Shown: in pieces, positions 1 through 11,165 of the stretch
How positions within the stretch are numbered: position 1 is the stretch's first letter
Layout: each line of letters opens with the position of its first letter
NCBI GenBank assembly: GCA_008694505.1
Contig: VZDJ01000346.1
Coordinates: forward strand, 14,450,426-14,514,425
Source: Cyanoderma ruficeps
Taxonomy: Eukaryota > Chordata > Aves > Passeriformes > Timaliidae
Direction: 5' to 3'
Length of the DNA: 64,000 bases
Notes under the pieces: generated by a model
Databases searched by the model: none
What the model saw: the letters and a program-made list of their open reading frames with translations, nothing else
Told to the model about the DNA's origin: nothing
Program-made: the position numbers and the translations under genes

Positions 1-119
1 TCTGTAGCTGAGGAGGTGAGGAGCTTAAATGGTGCTTGAACATAAGCTAAAAGGAATAAATTGGCTTTCCACCTACCACCTTCCAGAAAAATTACCTATG
101 CCAGAGAAAACCAGCACAA

Positions 120-660
120 TACTCACACAGCCTGTGCCTGCCTGGGGGCCTGTATCGGGCAACACGGGGTGGCCCGTGAGGACGGCGGCCTGGCCCGGCA
201 CAGCCCCACCAGAGCGGGGGCCTGGCCCTGCTGAGGCTCAGCGGGGCCGGACGGGCACGAAGGGCAGCAGGGGAGGCTCAGCGGGGTCGGCCGGGCACGA
301 AGGGCAGCAGGGGAGGCACGGCGTGGTCGGGCGGGCATTAAGGGCAGGCGGAGAGGCACAGCGCGGTCGGGCGGGCATTAAAGGCAGCACCGGAGGTATA
401 GGGGGGTCGGGCGGGCACTAAGGGCAGCAGGGGAAGCTCAGCGGGGCCGGGCGGGTACTGAGGGCAGCAGGGGAGGCACAGGGCGGCTTGGACGGGCATT
501 AGGGGCAACACCGGAGGAAACGAGTAGATGAGGACACAGCGAAGGATGAAGGACAAAGGGGAGCCGTGGGTGCTGTCCCCTCGCCGCCGGTCGGTGGCCG
601 GCTGAAGGTGAGGTGCGGCAGGAGAGAGGGAAAGGGAGAGATCGAGCTCTGGTGAAGGCA
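120..660. other. CpG- and GC-rich block
   Basis: Base composition changes sharply from the AT-rich intron to a block dense in G, C and CpG. It contains the 40-bp minisatellite in its middle, and flanking unique parts at about 130-230 and 540-640. The right part ends in purine-rich sequence and carries a donor-like GAAGGTGAGG near 605. No convincing open frame fits a known protein; the frames that cross it follow the tandem repeat. It could be a CpG island or promoter, or simply an expanded GC-rich repeat. The sequence alone does not decide. Confidence 0.5.
234..513. repeat. GC-rich minisatellite, about 7 units of 40 bp
   Basis: Seven consecutive units start near 234, 274, 314, 354, 394, 434 and 474. 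Each follows the pattern AGGC-(t/a)CA-GCGGGG-CGG-(g/c)CGGGCA-(c/t)-(g/t)A-AGGGCAGCAGGGG, with point differences but almost no length change. The unit length is not a multiple of three, so successive copies are read in different frames, which argues against a coding repeat. Units are directly adjacent with no unique spacers, so this is not a CRISPR array. Confidence 0.9.
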
Positions 661-667
661 GAGGAAA

Positions 668-733
668 TCTCTCTTCTCTTAAGTGTTCTAAGATTTTCTC
701 TCTCTCTCTTTTTTCTTTTCNTTTTTTTTTTTC
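668..733. repeat. Pyrimidine (CT/T) tract with an undetermined base
   Basis: This is a long run of C and T (TCTCTCTC followed by T-rich sequence) with an N at 721 inside a poly-T run. The N probably marks an unresolved homopolymer length in the assembly. Confidence 0.85.
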
Positions 734-2337
734 AAGTCCTGAATCAGTAACTAATTAATTAATGATCAGTGATATCCTCGGAGTTGCCCCTTTTCTCTCC
801 AAGGAAATGTCATGTTGTGGATGTGATTTAGGCAAGTTGGACTCTCCTGTACTGACAGGAAAAGTAATTGTATTCTAGTAAATGGTGCACAGAGGTCTCA
901 TTTATTGTTCTTTATTCTGTATAGAAGGAAGGAAACATTTAAACACAAGTAAAAGCTTGGCATATAAAGACAAGAGTTTGTCTTAAAAAAGAAAACCAAC
1001 AAAACCACCCAAAAAACCAAACAAAAACAAACTCATAAAGGATGCAGCCTCCTGAACTCTTACCTATATATGTGGTTAAAAATGTATGTAGATGACTTTT
1101 TTCAAAAAAAAATCTCGTTTAGTATAGGATGATTTGAAATTGATGGGTCAACTCGCAAGATTTTTTTAACAAAAATGACCAGTTTATGTATGAGTTAACT
1201 GTGTCTTTACTTCTGTCATACAGCAAAAAAATAAATTACATCTTTTTCTCACACAAAAATGAACTTTGGGAAAGGATAGGTGCTTTTATTGCTTACAAAC
1301 TAAGGTAATTTAAATTAAAATATTTGGACAGGCCTTGTAGGAATGTAAGTATGATAGAAAAATACGTAAAGATTTCTTGATGATCACAATGTTTCCTATT
1401 GTTTGTGAAACCATAAAGCTTAGAAACTCTGCAGCATTAAGATACTCATTTAGATTTCATGGTTCTCAAGCCTGATATTTACTGTTTGAGTTGTTGATGG
1501 GCAGAAGGCATAAGAGCAAATTCATTAAAAATGGAATACAGAGGAAAGCAGAAATTACTTAAATTGATTGCTTCAACAAAGAAAAGGGAAAAAAAATACC
1601 TAGAAGTAAATATATCAATTCATCAACTTGAAATTCAATTATATTTTCTTTCTCGTTATTGCTAATATCTACAAGGAAGACTGGTTTTTACCATGATTTA
1701 TAAATGTAATTTTTTCTTTAAAATTTGTCTTGTCCTTAAATGAAGCATGAAAAATGTGAAAAATTACAAATAACATAATACTTGAGATTTTGGAAATTAC
1801 TAGGGATCTTATGGATTTTGTTGTGGTTTATTTCTCAAGAGAGAAACTACATCAAAGTATGAACTTGGCAGTAGCTGATTTTTACACCTGGTTTTGCAGT
1901 TTTGCCTCTGAACCACAAAGAAATGATAATTAAATTATTGTAATGGAGACAGTGTTCTATTAAAAAAACAAATGTTTATGGAATTGCATAAAATAATGGC
2001 AATGTTGTGTTTTAACCCAGCTGGCAACAGAGCACCACACATCCACTCAACCCAAACAAGTAACTAAGTATTTAAAGTGGTACTTGTTTTATTTATCTGT
2101 TGATATTTTAGTGTATAAAAGAAGTTTGTTCTGTGAAAATCAGAGGTGGTAGAGTCAGGGGGAAGTCTGAATCCCAACCATAGCCCCCAGTATCATCTGA
2201 CAGACACTGCCTGCAGAGAGAGTTAGCACTTCCTTTGGGATTAGTTTATACCTCTTAGTTTGAAAGACTTTCTGAGGAGAAGAGTGTAGCAGGCAGGATG
2301 TGAAAGCCACCAAGAAAAAGCTTGCACAAATGAAGAT
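734..2337. other. AT-rich intronic sequence, no gene seen
   Basis: No coding frame, RNA gene or clear repeat family is visible. There is a short A/C-rich patch near 985-1030. A less AT-rich stretch near 2145-2330 resembles no element I recognise and may be an eroded repeat next to the LTR fragment. Confidence 0.6.
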
Positions 2338-2703
2338 TGTACTGGGTTAGTGTGGGAAGGTTTTGGTATCAGGGGCTGCAGGAGCGGCCTCTGTGGACAT
2401 CAGGGGCTGCTGCCATGGAGCCTGTTGCAGGCTGCTCCAGGATGGAGCTCCACCACTGACCAAAGCTGAGGTAATTAGCAATATTGGTGGTGCCTCTGTG
2501 GTAGCATATTTAAGAAGAGGGAAAAATGCTGGGTAGCAGCAGAAAAAGGGAGAGACAGAGACAGAGAGAGAGACGAAGGTGTAAGAAAAATGAGAGATGC
2601 AAACCTGAAGACACCAAGTCCAGTGAAGAAGAAGAGGGTACTGTAGGCTACAGGTGCAGAAGTTTCCCCTGCAGCTGGTGAAGAAGATCATGTTGATGCA
2701 GGT
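2338..2703 (+). mobile_element. 5' fragment of an avian ERV LTR
   Basis: It starts with TGTACTGGG and follows the same order of motifs as the better-preserved LTR at 9610-10696: a GGTTTTGGTA stretch, a GGGGCTGCAGG box, a CATATTTAAGAAG TATA-like motif near 2505, then the purine-rich run and CCCCTGCAGC near 2670. Only about the first third of the LTR is present. The polyadenylation region and 3' terminus are missing and a CR1-like piece follows. No target-site duplication can be assigned because the right end is lost. Confidence 0.65.
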
Positions 2704-2724
2704 TTTGCCCTGGGACTTTATGTT

Positions 2725-2870
2725 TGTCAGGAGAGGCTGTGGAACTTACAGCCTTGGAAATTTTCAAAAGTGAGCTGCATAAGGCCCAGAGAAAATAAAA
2801 CTGCCTTTAAAGTCAGACTTGAGAGATGTGTTGGATTTCATAACTTCTTGTGGTCCCCAAATAAGTTCTC
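2725..2870 (+). mobile_element. CR1 LINE 3' fragment
   Basis: AGGCTGTGGAACTTACAGCC and the following TTGGAAATTTTCAAAA match the usual CR1 3'-region wording (a GAGGCTGTGGAATCTCC-like box, then GAGATATTCAAAA). A TTTAAAGTCAGACTTG box follows. It is short and diverged, and the terminal ATTCTRTG repeats are not seen. Confidence 0.5.
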
Positions 2871-4039
2871 CTATCATTCAGTATAGTTCTCCATGATAGC
2901 TTAGTGCTAGAAAAGAAAAGAAAAAAAAAAGAAAAAAAAATCCAAGCAAATTGAAAAACAAAAATAGTGAGAAGCTTGTATTGTTTGAATTCACTTATTA
3001 TTTTTTAAATTTTCCTGCACAGAATCTAGTTTAACACCTAGAGCAAGATCAGGGGAAAAAAGAATATTTCCTTTGTTTTATTTTCAACTCTCTTGACCTG
3101 ATTAAATGTTGTATTTTTTTCCTCAGAACAGGTGCACTGTTTAAAGTTTTGCACCATTCGATGGAGAATGAATTTCAATGCATACCTCTTCAGTTATTTT
3201 TATCTTTGCTTTAAAAATGTTGGAATAGGACCACTTCAGTGTCTAAACCATCAAGTAGATCTCATACTAATTTTCTATATTACATTCAATATAGGACTTT
3301 AGAGGCATAAGAGGCCTCTCATAACTTTCATTGTCTAGTTTTTTGAACCTTCTGTCCTAATGACAACTGGATTACAAAGACCATGCAGCTTAAAATAATT
3401 TACTTTTATGAACTGAAGAAAAATGCAAGTGTTCATCAAAATATCTTCCTAAAACGTGCAATTCCATATGCTTATTTTTGTAAAACCTCTAAACAATAGG
3501 GTGCATTCTTACCAAGCACTGTGCAAAACAAGAAGCACAATTTCTGTGTTATATTTGTGATCTCTTTACTTCTGTAATGTTACATGTCTAAAAGAATTTG
3601 TGCTTTATTGCATTACAAAATACCTAAATAATGACAACATGTTTCCAAGATTTCAGAGTCAAGATTTCTGTAGTTGCTTAATTATGCAGAGACTTTGGAA
3701 TTCAGCACTCCTGAATGTGAACTGTGACTACCGCTTCGCCAGAAGAGAGGAACAGGACTTAACCTCTTCTGAAGACATTTTCTCAGCCAATTTATGATTG
3801 CTTTGGCAGCTCTGTTACCTTATTTGCCAAAATTTATCAAACTTAAATTAAGTCTGCATGCATTTGAAAAGTTCACAGAAATGTTCAAATTTGGAAAACT
3901 AAAATCAGAACTGGAAGGAAAAGATTTTTACACCACAGAAGCCTTTAGAAATAGGAGATTCAGTGTTCTGCTTGAGTGATGAACAAAGTTTTTCAAGTAG
4001 AAGTTGAATATATCTTCTTCACTTTAGCCAGTAACACTC
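2871..4039. other. AT-rich intronic sequence, no gene seen
   Basis: It begins with an A/G homopurine run at about 2909-2942. Short open frames near 3600-3979 have no recognisable domain, and their composition is like the surrounding intron. No RNA gene or repeat family is recognised. Confidence 0.6.
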
Positions 4040-4690
4040 TCATAGACAAACTGATAAAGTATGGGGTAGATGACGAGTCTGTGATGTGTGTTGAAAAGTG
4101 ACTGAAGAGCTGGGAGGTGAAATGCATGAAGGATGGTGAAATGCAAGAAGCAGCATAAAGTCCAGACAGAGACCAGTTCCCTCGCACCTGGAGTACTGTG
4201 TCTAGTGATGGTTTTCCAGTGTGAGAGACATGGACAGAGAGAATCCCACAAAGAGCCACAAATTATCCAGGGACCAGAGCTGCAGACATACCAGGGAATC
4301 TATGAAAGTGCATGTTCAGCCTGGGGTAGAGAAGGTTCAAGGGGAATCATCAGTGTTTGTAAATACTTGACAGAGAGGTAAAGAAGATGGAGACAAAGGC
4401 TTCTCAATGGTACCAAGAGAAATAAAGAGAAAATTTGTCACAAATTGAAATAGAAGTAATACAATTCAAACATATTTTTTTCCCACTGTAAGGTTGATTT
4501 AACATTCAAACAGGTTGTTCAGGGAAGCTGTGGGGTCTCTATCCTGCAGATACTCAAAACTCAACTGGACATGGCTCTGATCACCCCACTCCAGGCGGCC
4601 TAGCTCTCAGTGGGGGGACTTGAACTAGATTATATTCAGAGCTGCCTTCCAGCCTCAGATACTGTCTGTTTCTGTGATTCTGGGAATATT
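4040..4690 (+). mobile_element. CR1 LINE, 3' part, 5'-truncated
   Basis: The order of CR1 3' motifs is clear: CCTGGAGTACTGTGTC (about 4188), a region equivalent to 'rubbing' ACAAAGAGCCACAAA and AGCCTGGGGTAGAGAAGG (about 4318), then TTCAGGGAAGCTGTGG (about 4517) and CTCAACTGGACATGGC. It ends in a GACTTGAACTAGATTATATT box with a TCTGTGATTCTGGG tail (about 4669). The 5' limit is uncertain. The open frames inside it are scrambled and do not encode a usable reverse transcriptase. Confidence 0.85.
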
Positions 4691-6024
4691 GTCCCCTCTT
4701 CTAGGTCAAGAACTGAGTACAGTGCAGACTGTGGAAAGCCAAAGAAAGCAGGATACTGTAAATACAAATTGAGTATCACAAGTCTTGACACTAGCCACAT
4801 CTGTCAACAGATCAACAACTGTCAGAACAATACCAGAAAATAGTGGACAGGTGCATAACATGGGCCATTGTGAACTGATCTGATTTCCTACAAAGACACT
4901 TGTCTGTAGACATCTGCTGGAAATGTTTTAATTGAGCCATACGAAATCACATAGAAGCAAAGTGCCCACAGTGGAACTGCTGTGTCTTGAAGGCCAGCCA
5001 CTGCATAAGAGTGGCTGGAATGAGCATTGACTTCTGTAGATGTAACCAACATCCACTCTGGACTGGTGATCACAGTGTACATCAATGTGAGTAAGGTAAA
5101 ATCTTTACCCTGACACATCTATTTCCTCAGATCTTCTACTTAAAAGATTGAGCTCTGACAAGTACATTTTTTTGTATTCCTTTCCACCCATTACAAATTT
5201 CACAGTGAATACTTCCACACACCACATCCACGTCCACATTTTTTAATATCTGTGCTTCTTGTCCCTTCAACATTAATCACAAAAGTTATACAGACCAGTT
5301 ATTTTAAAAAGTGTTGCCTTTAGAGCCACTGAGGCCTACAATATGCCTCCTTCTTATTTCACACATCACTGAGTCAACAGGTAGTCATAGCATCTTTGGA
5401 GCCATTCTGGTTTATGATAGAAATCCAAAGCATTAAAGATGTGTGCCAGAAGTCATTATAGATTTTTTTCCTGGAAAATCACAATGCATGTCTAATAGTC
5501 AACTTAAAATGTCAGGTTGGAGTCCATTTTACTATTTCAGATTCAAAAAGTGATTGCAATCATTGTCCAAATGTTCATCTTTTATTTTCATTAGCTTGCT
5601 CTCAGCTATTGAAAATTTCAAAGATGCAATTGCCGGGACTTAAACGTATGCTAAAACTTGTAATAATGACCTTGTGAAAAAAGCAATGATAGCAGAACTG
5701 AGCTACTCATAAGTAAATAAAAAAACCCCATCTTTCTAGTGCTGTTTTCAAATAAGGATGTTGCAATACATTTATTGATATTAAAAGTCACGGTACTCTG
5801 TACGCCCACAGCTGTTACAGACACTTCCCAAAATGAAATGGAGCTGATTTGAAGAGCTGAGTTGAAGAGCAGATATTTAGAGAGGCAGCAATCTCACAGT
5901 TAAAACTCTGAGGTCTCTGATGACAGACCTTGTATCAGACCACCTCACTGAAATCAGAATACTGAAGAAGATTCTCTTTATTGCCATAATCATCCTTTAT
6001 TCCCCTATTAGCTCTCTAATAGGA
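4691..6024. other. Intronic sequence, no gene seen
   Basis: No coding frame, RNA gene or repeat family is recognised. A perfect 9-bp hairpin (CCAGCCACT / AGTGGCTGG, 7-base loop) lies at 4994-5018, which is within chance expectation for a window this size. Confidence 0.6.
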
Positions 6025-6110
6025 TATAGAATCACGTAACTGTTTTGGTTGGAAGGGGCCTTAATCATCATCTAGTGTCACCCCCTCCACCACTGGCAGG
6101 AACACCTTCA
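6025..6110 (-). mobile_element. CR1 LINE 3' tip
   Basis: The plus strand reads ATAGAATCACGTAAC, then TTGGTTGGAAGGGGCC, then ATCATCTAGTGTCACCCCC. This is the reverse complement of the typical CR1 3' end (…GATGATCTTTAAGGTCCCTTCC…GATTCTAT). Only about 86 bp remain. Confidence 0.8.
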
Positions 6111-7985
6111 AAATACAAGACATGGAAGTATTTTGTTTTATAAATTCTTGCGAAGTACACTGTATCTTATTAAGCTTAAACCTTCTCAGGTTATTAAAAA
6201 AAACTGAATACATATGGTTGCTGTCAAACTGCTCTCCTGATAAAGGCAATTATAATCAGTATCCTGATAATATGTGTGATAAATATTTATTGGTAGCATG
6301 TTGAAAATGAAATATCATATTACAATGCTTTCAATGTGCCTAGATGAAATAAATATCAAATGTGAATCAGTATGAACATCTTATCTCAATATAACCAACT
6401 TCATACTTTGACTCCTGTACCTTGAGCTGAGGCCTATTACATGCATAAATTAAAGTGCATTAATCAAGATATAATTAATATTTGCTTACATTGACCCCCA
6501 AAATAAATGTACTGGAACTGTGTAGCCAATGTAACAGCATAACCAGTAGTACCTAAGCATTTCTGTGATGTTGTATTGCCACAGAGAGACACAGTACACA
6601 AGGGACTTTGAGAAGTATGTGAGTAACTCACCAAAAAGACAAAGATGTTTGTAAGTGCTCATAGGAGACATGCATGTAAAAAAACTTGCAAGGTAAGACA
6701 AGCACCACTACTACTAACTAGTAACTACTAACTAAACTACTAGCTACTGTCCTGCCTGTTATATGAGAATGGCTGTCAAGGATATGTTTTCAAGACCCAA
6801 CACCCTGACAAATGCATGTGGACATATTTATATACATTCAGTTGTAACACTTCTCATCCAATACTTGGTAGATCACATTGTTTATGAAGATGGTGCGATG
6901 GTATGTGTACTGATAGATACATCTGCAATTCCATCTGGACCAATGGCATTACACAGGATTTACTAAAGCAATATTTCTACTCGTAAAGGAAGGTATTTAG
7001 AGATACAGGAAGAAAAAAACCTGAGTTCAGTGACTAAATCTCTATCAAAAGAAGTTTAAAAGATTAATTCTAAAATGAGTTGGCTTTTAATGTCATGCTG
7101 ACACAATGCAAATACCGTTTATGTGTCTGGGCACCTTCAGTGAAGGAACAGCAAAGAAAATCAACAAGAAAATACAAATTGGCTGAGGAACCTCATACAA
7201 TTAGTTGGCTGCCAAAGTATTTGCATCGTGACAATTCTCAAAGCACACAATGTAATAATACAGTAATAAAATGCATAACATGCTATTTTCATCATGATGA
7301 CAGTGTAACAGTTAGAATCAAAGAAAAACACATTCCTTACATTATAGCATAGACTACCTGAAAGTTAAATAATTCAACAACAGCATAAATTATCATCATA
7401 TAAATTAAACATTATGCTAGGAGAACACAGTGCATATGGTTACTTGTATAGCAAAATGCAAAAGGAGCCCTGATCAGCACGGTTGAGACTTGGTGCTGAA
7501 TTGACTATACAATCATTAAGAATTTTAGTTTGTCTTCTTCCTTCTCCAGCACCTCTTGAATCTATAGCTGAGCTTTTAGCAAACTTAGTGACACATTCTG
7601 AAAAACACTGCTAAAATTTTCATTTATATAGGCAATTAGATAGATGTAAATTACCAATCCCATTGCAGAATTCACACAGTGGAGAGCAAATACAATCATA
7701 CTTTTAGACAATTAAAATTCACAGAAATGAAGGCACTAAAAAGCCAATATTTTTGTTACAGCTGACCACCATAGAAAATACGGTGGAACCTTTATTTCTC
7801 TTGCCTGTTTTTGAAGGATTAGCTAAGTAATTTTCTTACTTTAAATTGTAAATGTTCACAAAAAACAACTTGATACCTGTGACTCTATTAATTACTTTTT
7901 TCATATATTCTAAACCAGAGTTGTTTCTAGAAGTGATTATATTTCTCCGCATCTACAATAACCTCAGCTAAATGAGGATCAATCC
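6111..7985. other. AT-rich intronic sequence, no gene seen
   Basis: A short ACTAACT-type imperfect repeat sits at about 6708-6746. The open frames near 6763-6966 and 7080-7352 have no recognisable domain or splice context. Nothing else is supported. Confidence 0.6.
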
Positions 7986-8318
7986 AAGAATCACAGAGTG
8001 GTTTTCTTAAAGATAATCTAGTTCCACTCTGTCCCACTCTGCCATGAGCAGGGACACCTCTCACTAGACCAGTTACTCAGGGCCCCATCCAACCTGGGCT
8101 TGTACACCCCCAGGGGTGAACATCCACAACTTCTCTGGGTAAATTGTGCCTCAGTGCCTCACCACCCACACAGTAAAGAATTTCTTCCCAATATCTCATC
8201 TAAGCCTGCCCTCCTTCAGCTTAATATCATCCCCTATTGTCCTACCAGCACACTTCCTTGTGGAAAGTCTCTCTCTAGCTTTCTTTTAGTAGTCTCCTTC
8301 TAGGTACTGAGGTCCTAC
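7986..8318 (-). mobile_element. CR1 LINE 3' end
   Basis: Reading the plus strand gives the reversed CR1 3' end in order: AGAATCACAGAGTGG, CATGAGCAGGGACACC, AGACCAGTTACTCAGGGCCC, CATCCACAACTTCTCTGGG, CTCACCACCCACACAGTAAA and GAATTTCTTCCCAATATCTC. It is therefore an antisense, 5'-truncated copy, moderately diverged. Confidence 0.92.
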
Positions 8319-9609
8319 AAAAATTACTACTATTTATGAAGCCATGTTCTCTTTACTTCCTAGCCTACTCTCTAGTGCAACAATTCCCTATACCTCTGCA
8401 GAAATTATTAAAAATTAAGATCAGAAAGTTACGCTTTTAAAATATCAAAACTTATAGAAAATCAAAAGTACAGTGCTCAGCCTATACAATTTCAAAAATA
8501 TGACTAAATTAAATTATCCCCAAAATAATAACACAAGAACATAGGTGCATATAGCAGGTCACTTCATTATAGTGTTTATATAAATATATATTTGTGTACT
8601 TTATTAATAAATATGGGTTTATAATATGTATAAATAATATACTCAGTACTAATATCTTTATGAATATTATTTCAAATACACATATGAAAAATGTATGAGA
8701 CTTATCAGATATTTTAGCAAATATATCATATTCATTAAAAATGCAGTAGATTTATGAAGTTTATATTTTTGAAATTTTTTTTAGTTTCTTTTTGAGAAAA
8801 TGCCATGTTATAATGAATGGTATTTCCCTTGCCTCTTTGATGTGATTAATTGCCATTCAGTCTTTTAATTTGTGGTCAAGATAATGTTCATGTATGCCTT
8901 CCTGACACAGTAAAAATCTTCATCTCAATTCAGAAAAGGTAAATCTACTATGTTTGGTAGAACATAATACAGTGGTTATTGATAAATGAAGAGCAGCAGC
9001 CTCTAAATATGATCACATGTTGTTTGACAAGGAAAGAAACAAGCGAAAATAAAATACAGACTGGTTCATATTCAAAAGTTTGGTTATTTTTGTCCTCACA
9101 ACACATTCATATGCATTCAAGGAAACATACAATTGTTGTTGCCCTGGAAAAATCTGTTTCCAATTGTATGTATTTATATCTCTTTGTTCACCCTCTCCAT
9201 TCCCCCAGCTTTGACCTTCTCATTTGGTCCTTTAACAATACCCTACAATCACTGTATTTTTCTTACTTATTATTTTATATTCTGTCTCATCTTTGAATTG
9301 TGGTGATTTTTTTTTCCATTAACGGTTTCAAAATTGCCTGTTCCATTTCTCAGAATCTTCTTGCCTGCTATATCTTGTCTTCTCTCATACTTCTTATTCA
9401 TAGTCTGGTGCTTCAAGATAGGTTTTTTCCAGCAATTTCTTTCACTTTGCATTTGCAGGATCCTTAACATATGGAACTGGAAATCTCACCTAACTTTCCA
9501 TATATATACACCCTAGACTTCAGTATATGAACTAATCACCTTAGGTCCTTTCATAATAATTTATGAGAAATAGACACTTTTACAGTACATATTAAAAGTC
9601 CAGTATGAG
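8319..9609. other. AT-rich intronic sequence, no gene seen
   Basis: An A/T-only low-complexity stretch occurs at about 8578-8645. The open frame at 8979-9296 has no recognisable domain. Nothing else is supported. Confidence 0.6.
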
Positions 9610-10696
9610 TGTAAAGGGTCTGAATGACAAGGTTTTAGAACAAAATGGGCTACAGGGGTGGCTTCTGTGAGAAACTCCTGGAAGCTTCCCTGTGTCTGAC
9701 AGAGCCAATGCCTGCTGGTCAAGGATGAGCCCATCAGTGACAGTGATAACCCCTTTGGGATAATGTATTTAAGAAAGACGTAAAAACTGCAATTTTAGCT
9801 GTAGAGAGGTATGAGAGTATGAGGGAAACGACCCTGCACACACCAAGATCAGTGAAAAAGAGGAGGAGAAAGTGCTTCAGACACCACAGGAGAGCTCCCC
9901 TGCAATCTGTGATGAAGACCATGATCAGGCAGGCTGGACCTCATGGAGGTCAATGATAGAGCAGATATTTACCTGCAGCCTCTGGAGAACCTGAGCAGAT
10001 GAATGCATCTGAAAGAGACTTGACCCCATGGGATCCCTGTACTGAAGTAGGATCCTGGCAGAACCTGTGGCCTCACAGAGAGAAGACCACACTGGAGCAG
10101 ATTTGCTGCTAGGACTTGTGACCCCTTGGGATATGCCACACTGGAGCAGTCTGTTCCTGAAGAATTGCACCCCATGGAAGAAACCTGTGATGGAGCAGTT
10201 CCTGAAGAACTTCAACCTGTGTGGATAACTCAGTCTGGAGAAGTTTTTTGATGACTCTCTCCCATGGGAGGGACCTCACCCTGGAGCAGAGGAAGAGTCT
10301 GAGTAGTCCTGCCCATGAGGAGGAAGGAATGGCAGAGACAATGTGTGATGAACTGGCATGGACCTCCATTCTGTGTCATCCCTGCACTGTTTTGATGGAG
10401 GAGTTAGAGAAAATCATAAGTAAAGTTAGGCCCAGAAAGAAGGGACAGGTGGGGGGAAAGTGTTTTAATATTTGATTTTATTTCTCATTATCCCACTCAG
10501 ATTTCATTGGTGGTAAGTTAATTTCCCCAAGTTGAGTCTGTTTTGACAGTGACAGTACCCCTGAGTGATTTCTCCCTGTTCTTATCTGGATTTGTAAGCT
10601 TTTTGTTGGATTTCCTCTCACTTGCCCAGCTGAGAAGGGAGAGTGATAGAGCAGCTTGGTGAGCACCTGGCGTTCGGCCAAGGTCAGTCCATCACA
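9610..10696 (+). mobile_element. Solo LTR of an avian endogenous retrovirus, about 1.09 kb
   Basis: It runs from TGTAAAGGG to CCATCACA and follows the pattern of a long LTR family that I know from bird genomes. Visible landmarks are a GGGCTACAGGGGTGGCTTC box, a TATTTAAGAAAG TATA-like motif near 9768, and an internal series of near-repeats built on 'ACC-CC-TGGGA…ACACTGGAGCAG' at about 9990-10290. A GTTTTAATATTTGATTTTATTTCTC stretch in two parts lies near 10460-10490, and the terminal CACCTGGCGTTCGGCC region ends it. No gag, pol or env region flanks it, so it is a solo LTR. No clear target-site duplication is seen. Open frames inside it come from the internal repeats and are not genes. Its sense is opposite to CSMD3. 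Confidence 0.82.
9985..10295 (+). repeat. Degenerate internal repeats of the LTR
   Basis: The motif (A/G)ACTGGAGCAG… or CTGGAGCAG with a following ACTTGTGACCCC / TTGCACCCC / CTTCAACCTG box recurs at roughly 35-60 base intervals (near 10090, 10142, 10190, 10237 and 10280). This is typical of this LTR family. It explains the overlapping open frames on both strands here. Confidence 0.6.
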
Positions 10697-10739
10697 ACAG
10701 GAAAGACAAAGATATACTGGTCTGAGTCAAGCTGAAGAT

Positions 10740-11165
10740 TGCCACAATGATTTGGGAGCTGGAGCATATTACTAGAGGGGAAGCTGAATAAAATTGGTAT
10801 GCTCAGGTTGGAGAAAAGAAGAATTATGGGGCACCTTACTGTTGTCTTCAACTAACCTAATGGGAAAGTACTGAGAACATGGAGCCAGTTTCTTCTAAAA
10901 GGTAAATAGCAAAAGGACGAGAGGGAATAAGCATAAACTGAAACATGTGAAATTCAGATTCAATGTTAGGAAAAATATAAATTTTCCATGATTGAAGTCA
11001 GACACTGGAACAGGACACCGGAGACAATCTCTAGAGACATTATCTCCATCTTTGAAGATACAGAAAATAGACATGGGCCCAAGCATATTACTGTAATTGA
11101 CTTTGCTGTGGACAGAAGACCTCCTGAGGCCCCTTCCAACCTATATATCACAAACCTATAATTTC
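10740..11165 (+). mobile_element. CR1 LINE 3' end
   Basis: Motifs in CR1 order: GGGAGCTGGAGCATATTACT (about 10751), a CTCAGGTTGGAGAAAAGAAG box (about 10802), AACTGAAACATGTGAAATTC (about 10936), GACACTGGAACAGGACACC (about 11001) and a GAGGCCCCTTCCAACCTAT terminus (about 11126). It is 5'-truncated and diverged, and lies just 3' of the LTR. Confidence 0.85.

Noticed and set aside
234..513. Possible CRISPR-like regular array
   Set aside because: Units are contiguous without unique spacers, and the genome is vertebrate.
29..556. Gly/Ala/Arg-rich and Pro-rich open frames at the window start
   Set aside because: They read through a 40-bp minisatellite whose unit is not a multiple of three, so no periodic protein results.
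9925..10475. Cluster of overlapping open frames on both strands
   Set aside because: They reflect the internal repeats of the solo LTR at 9610-10696. No retroviral protein is encoded.
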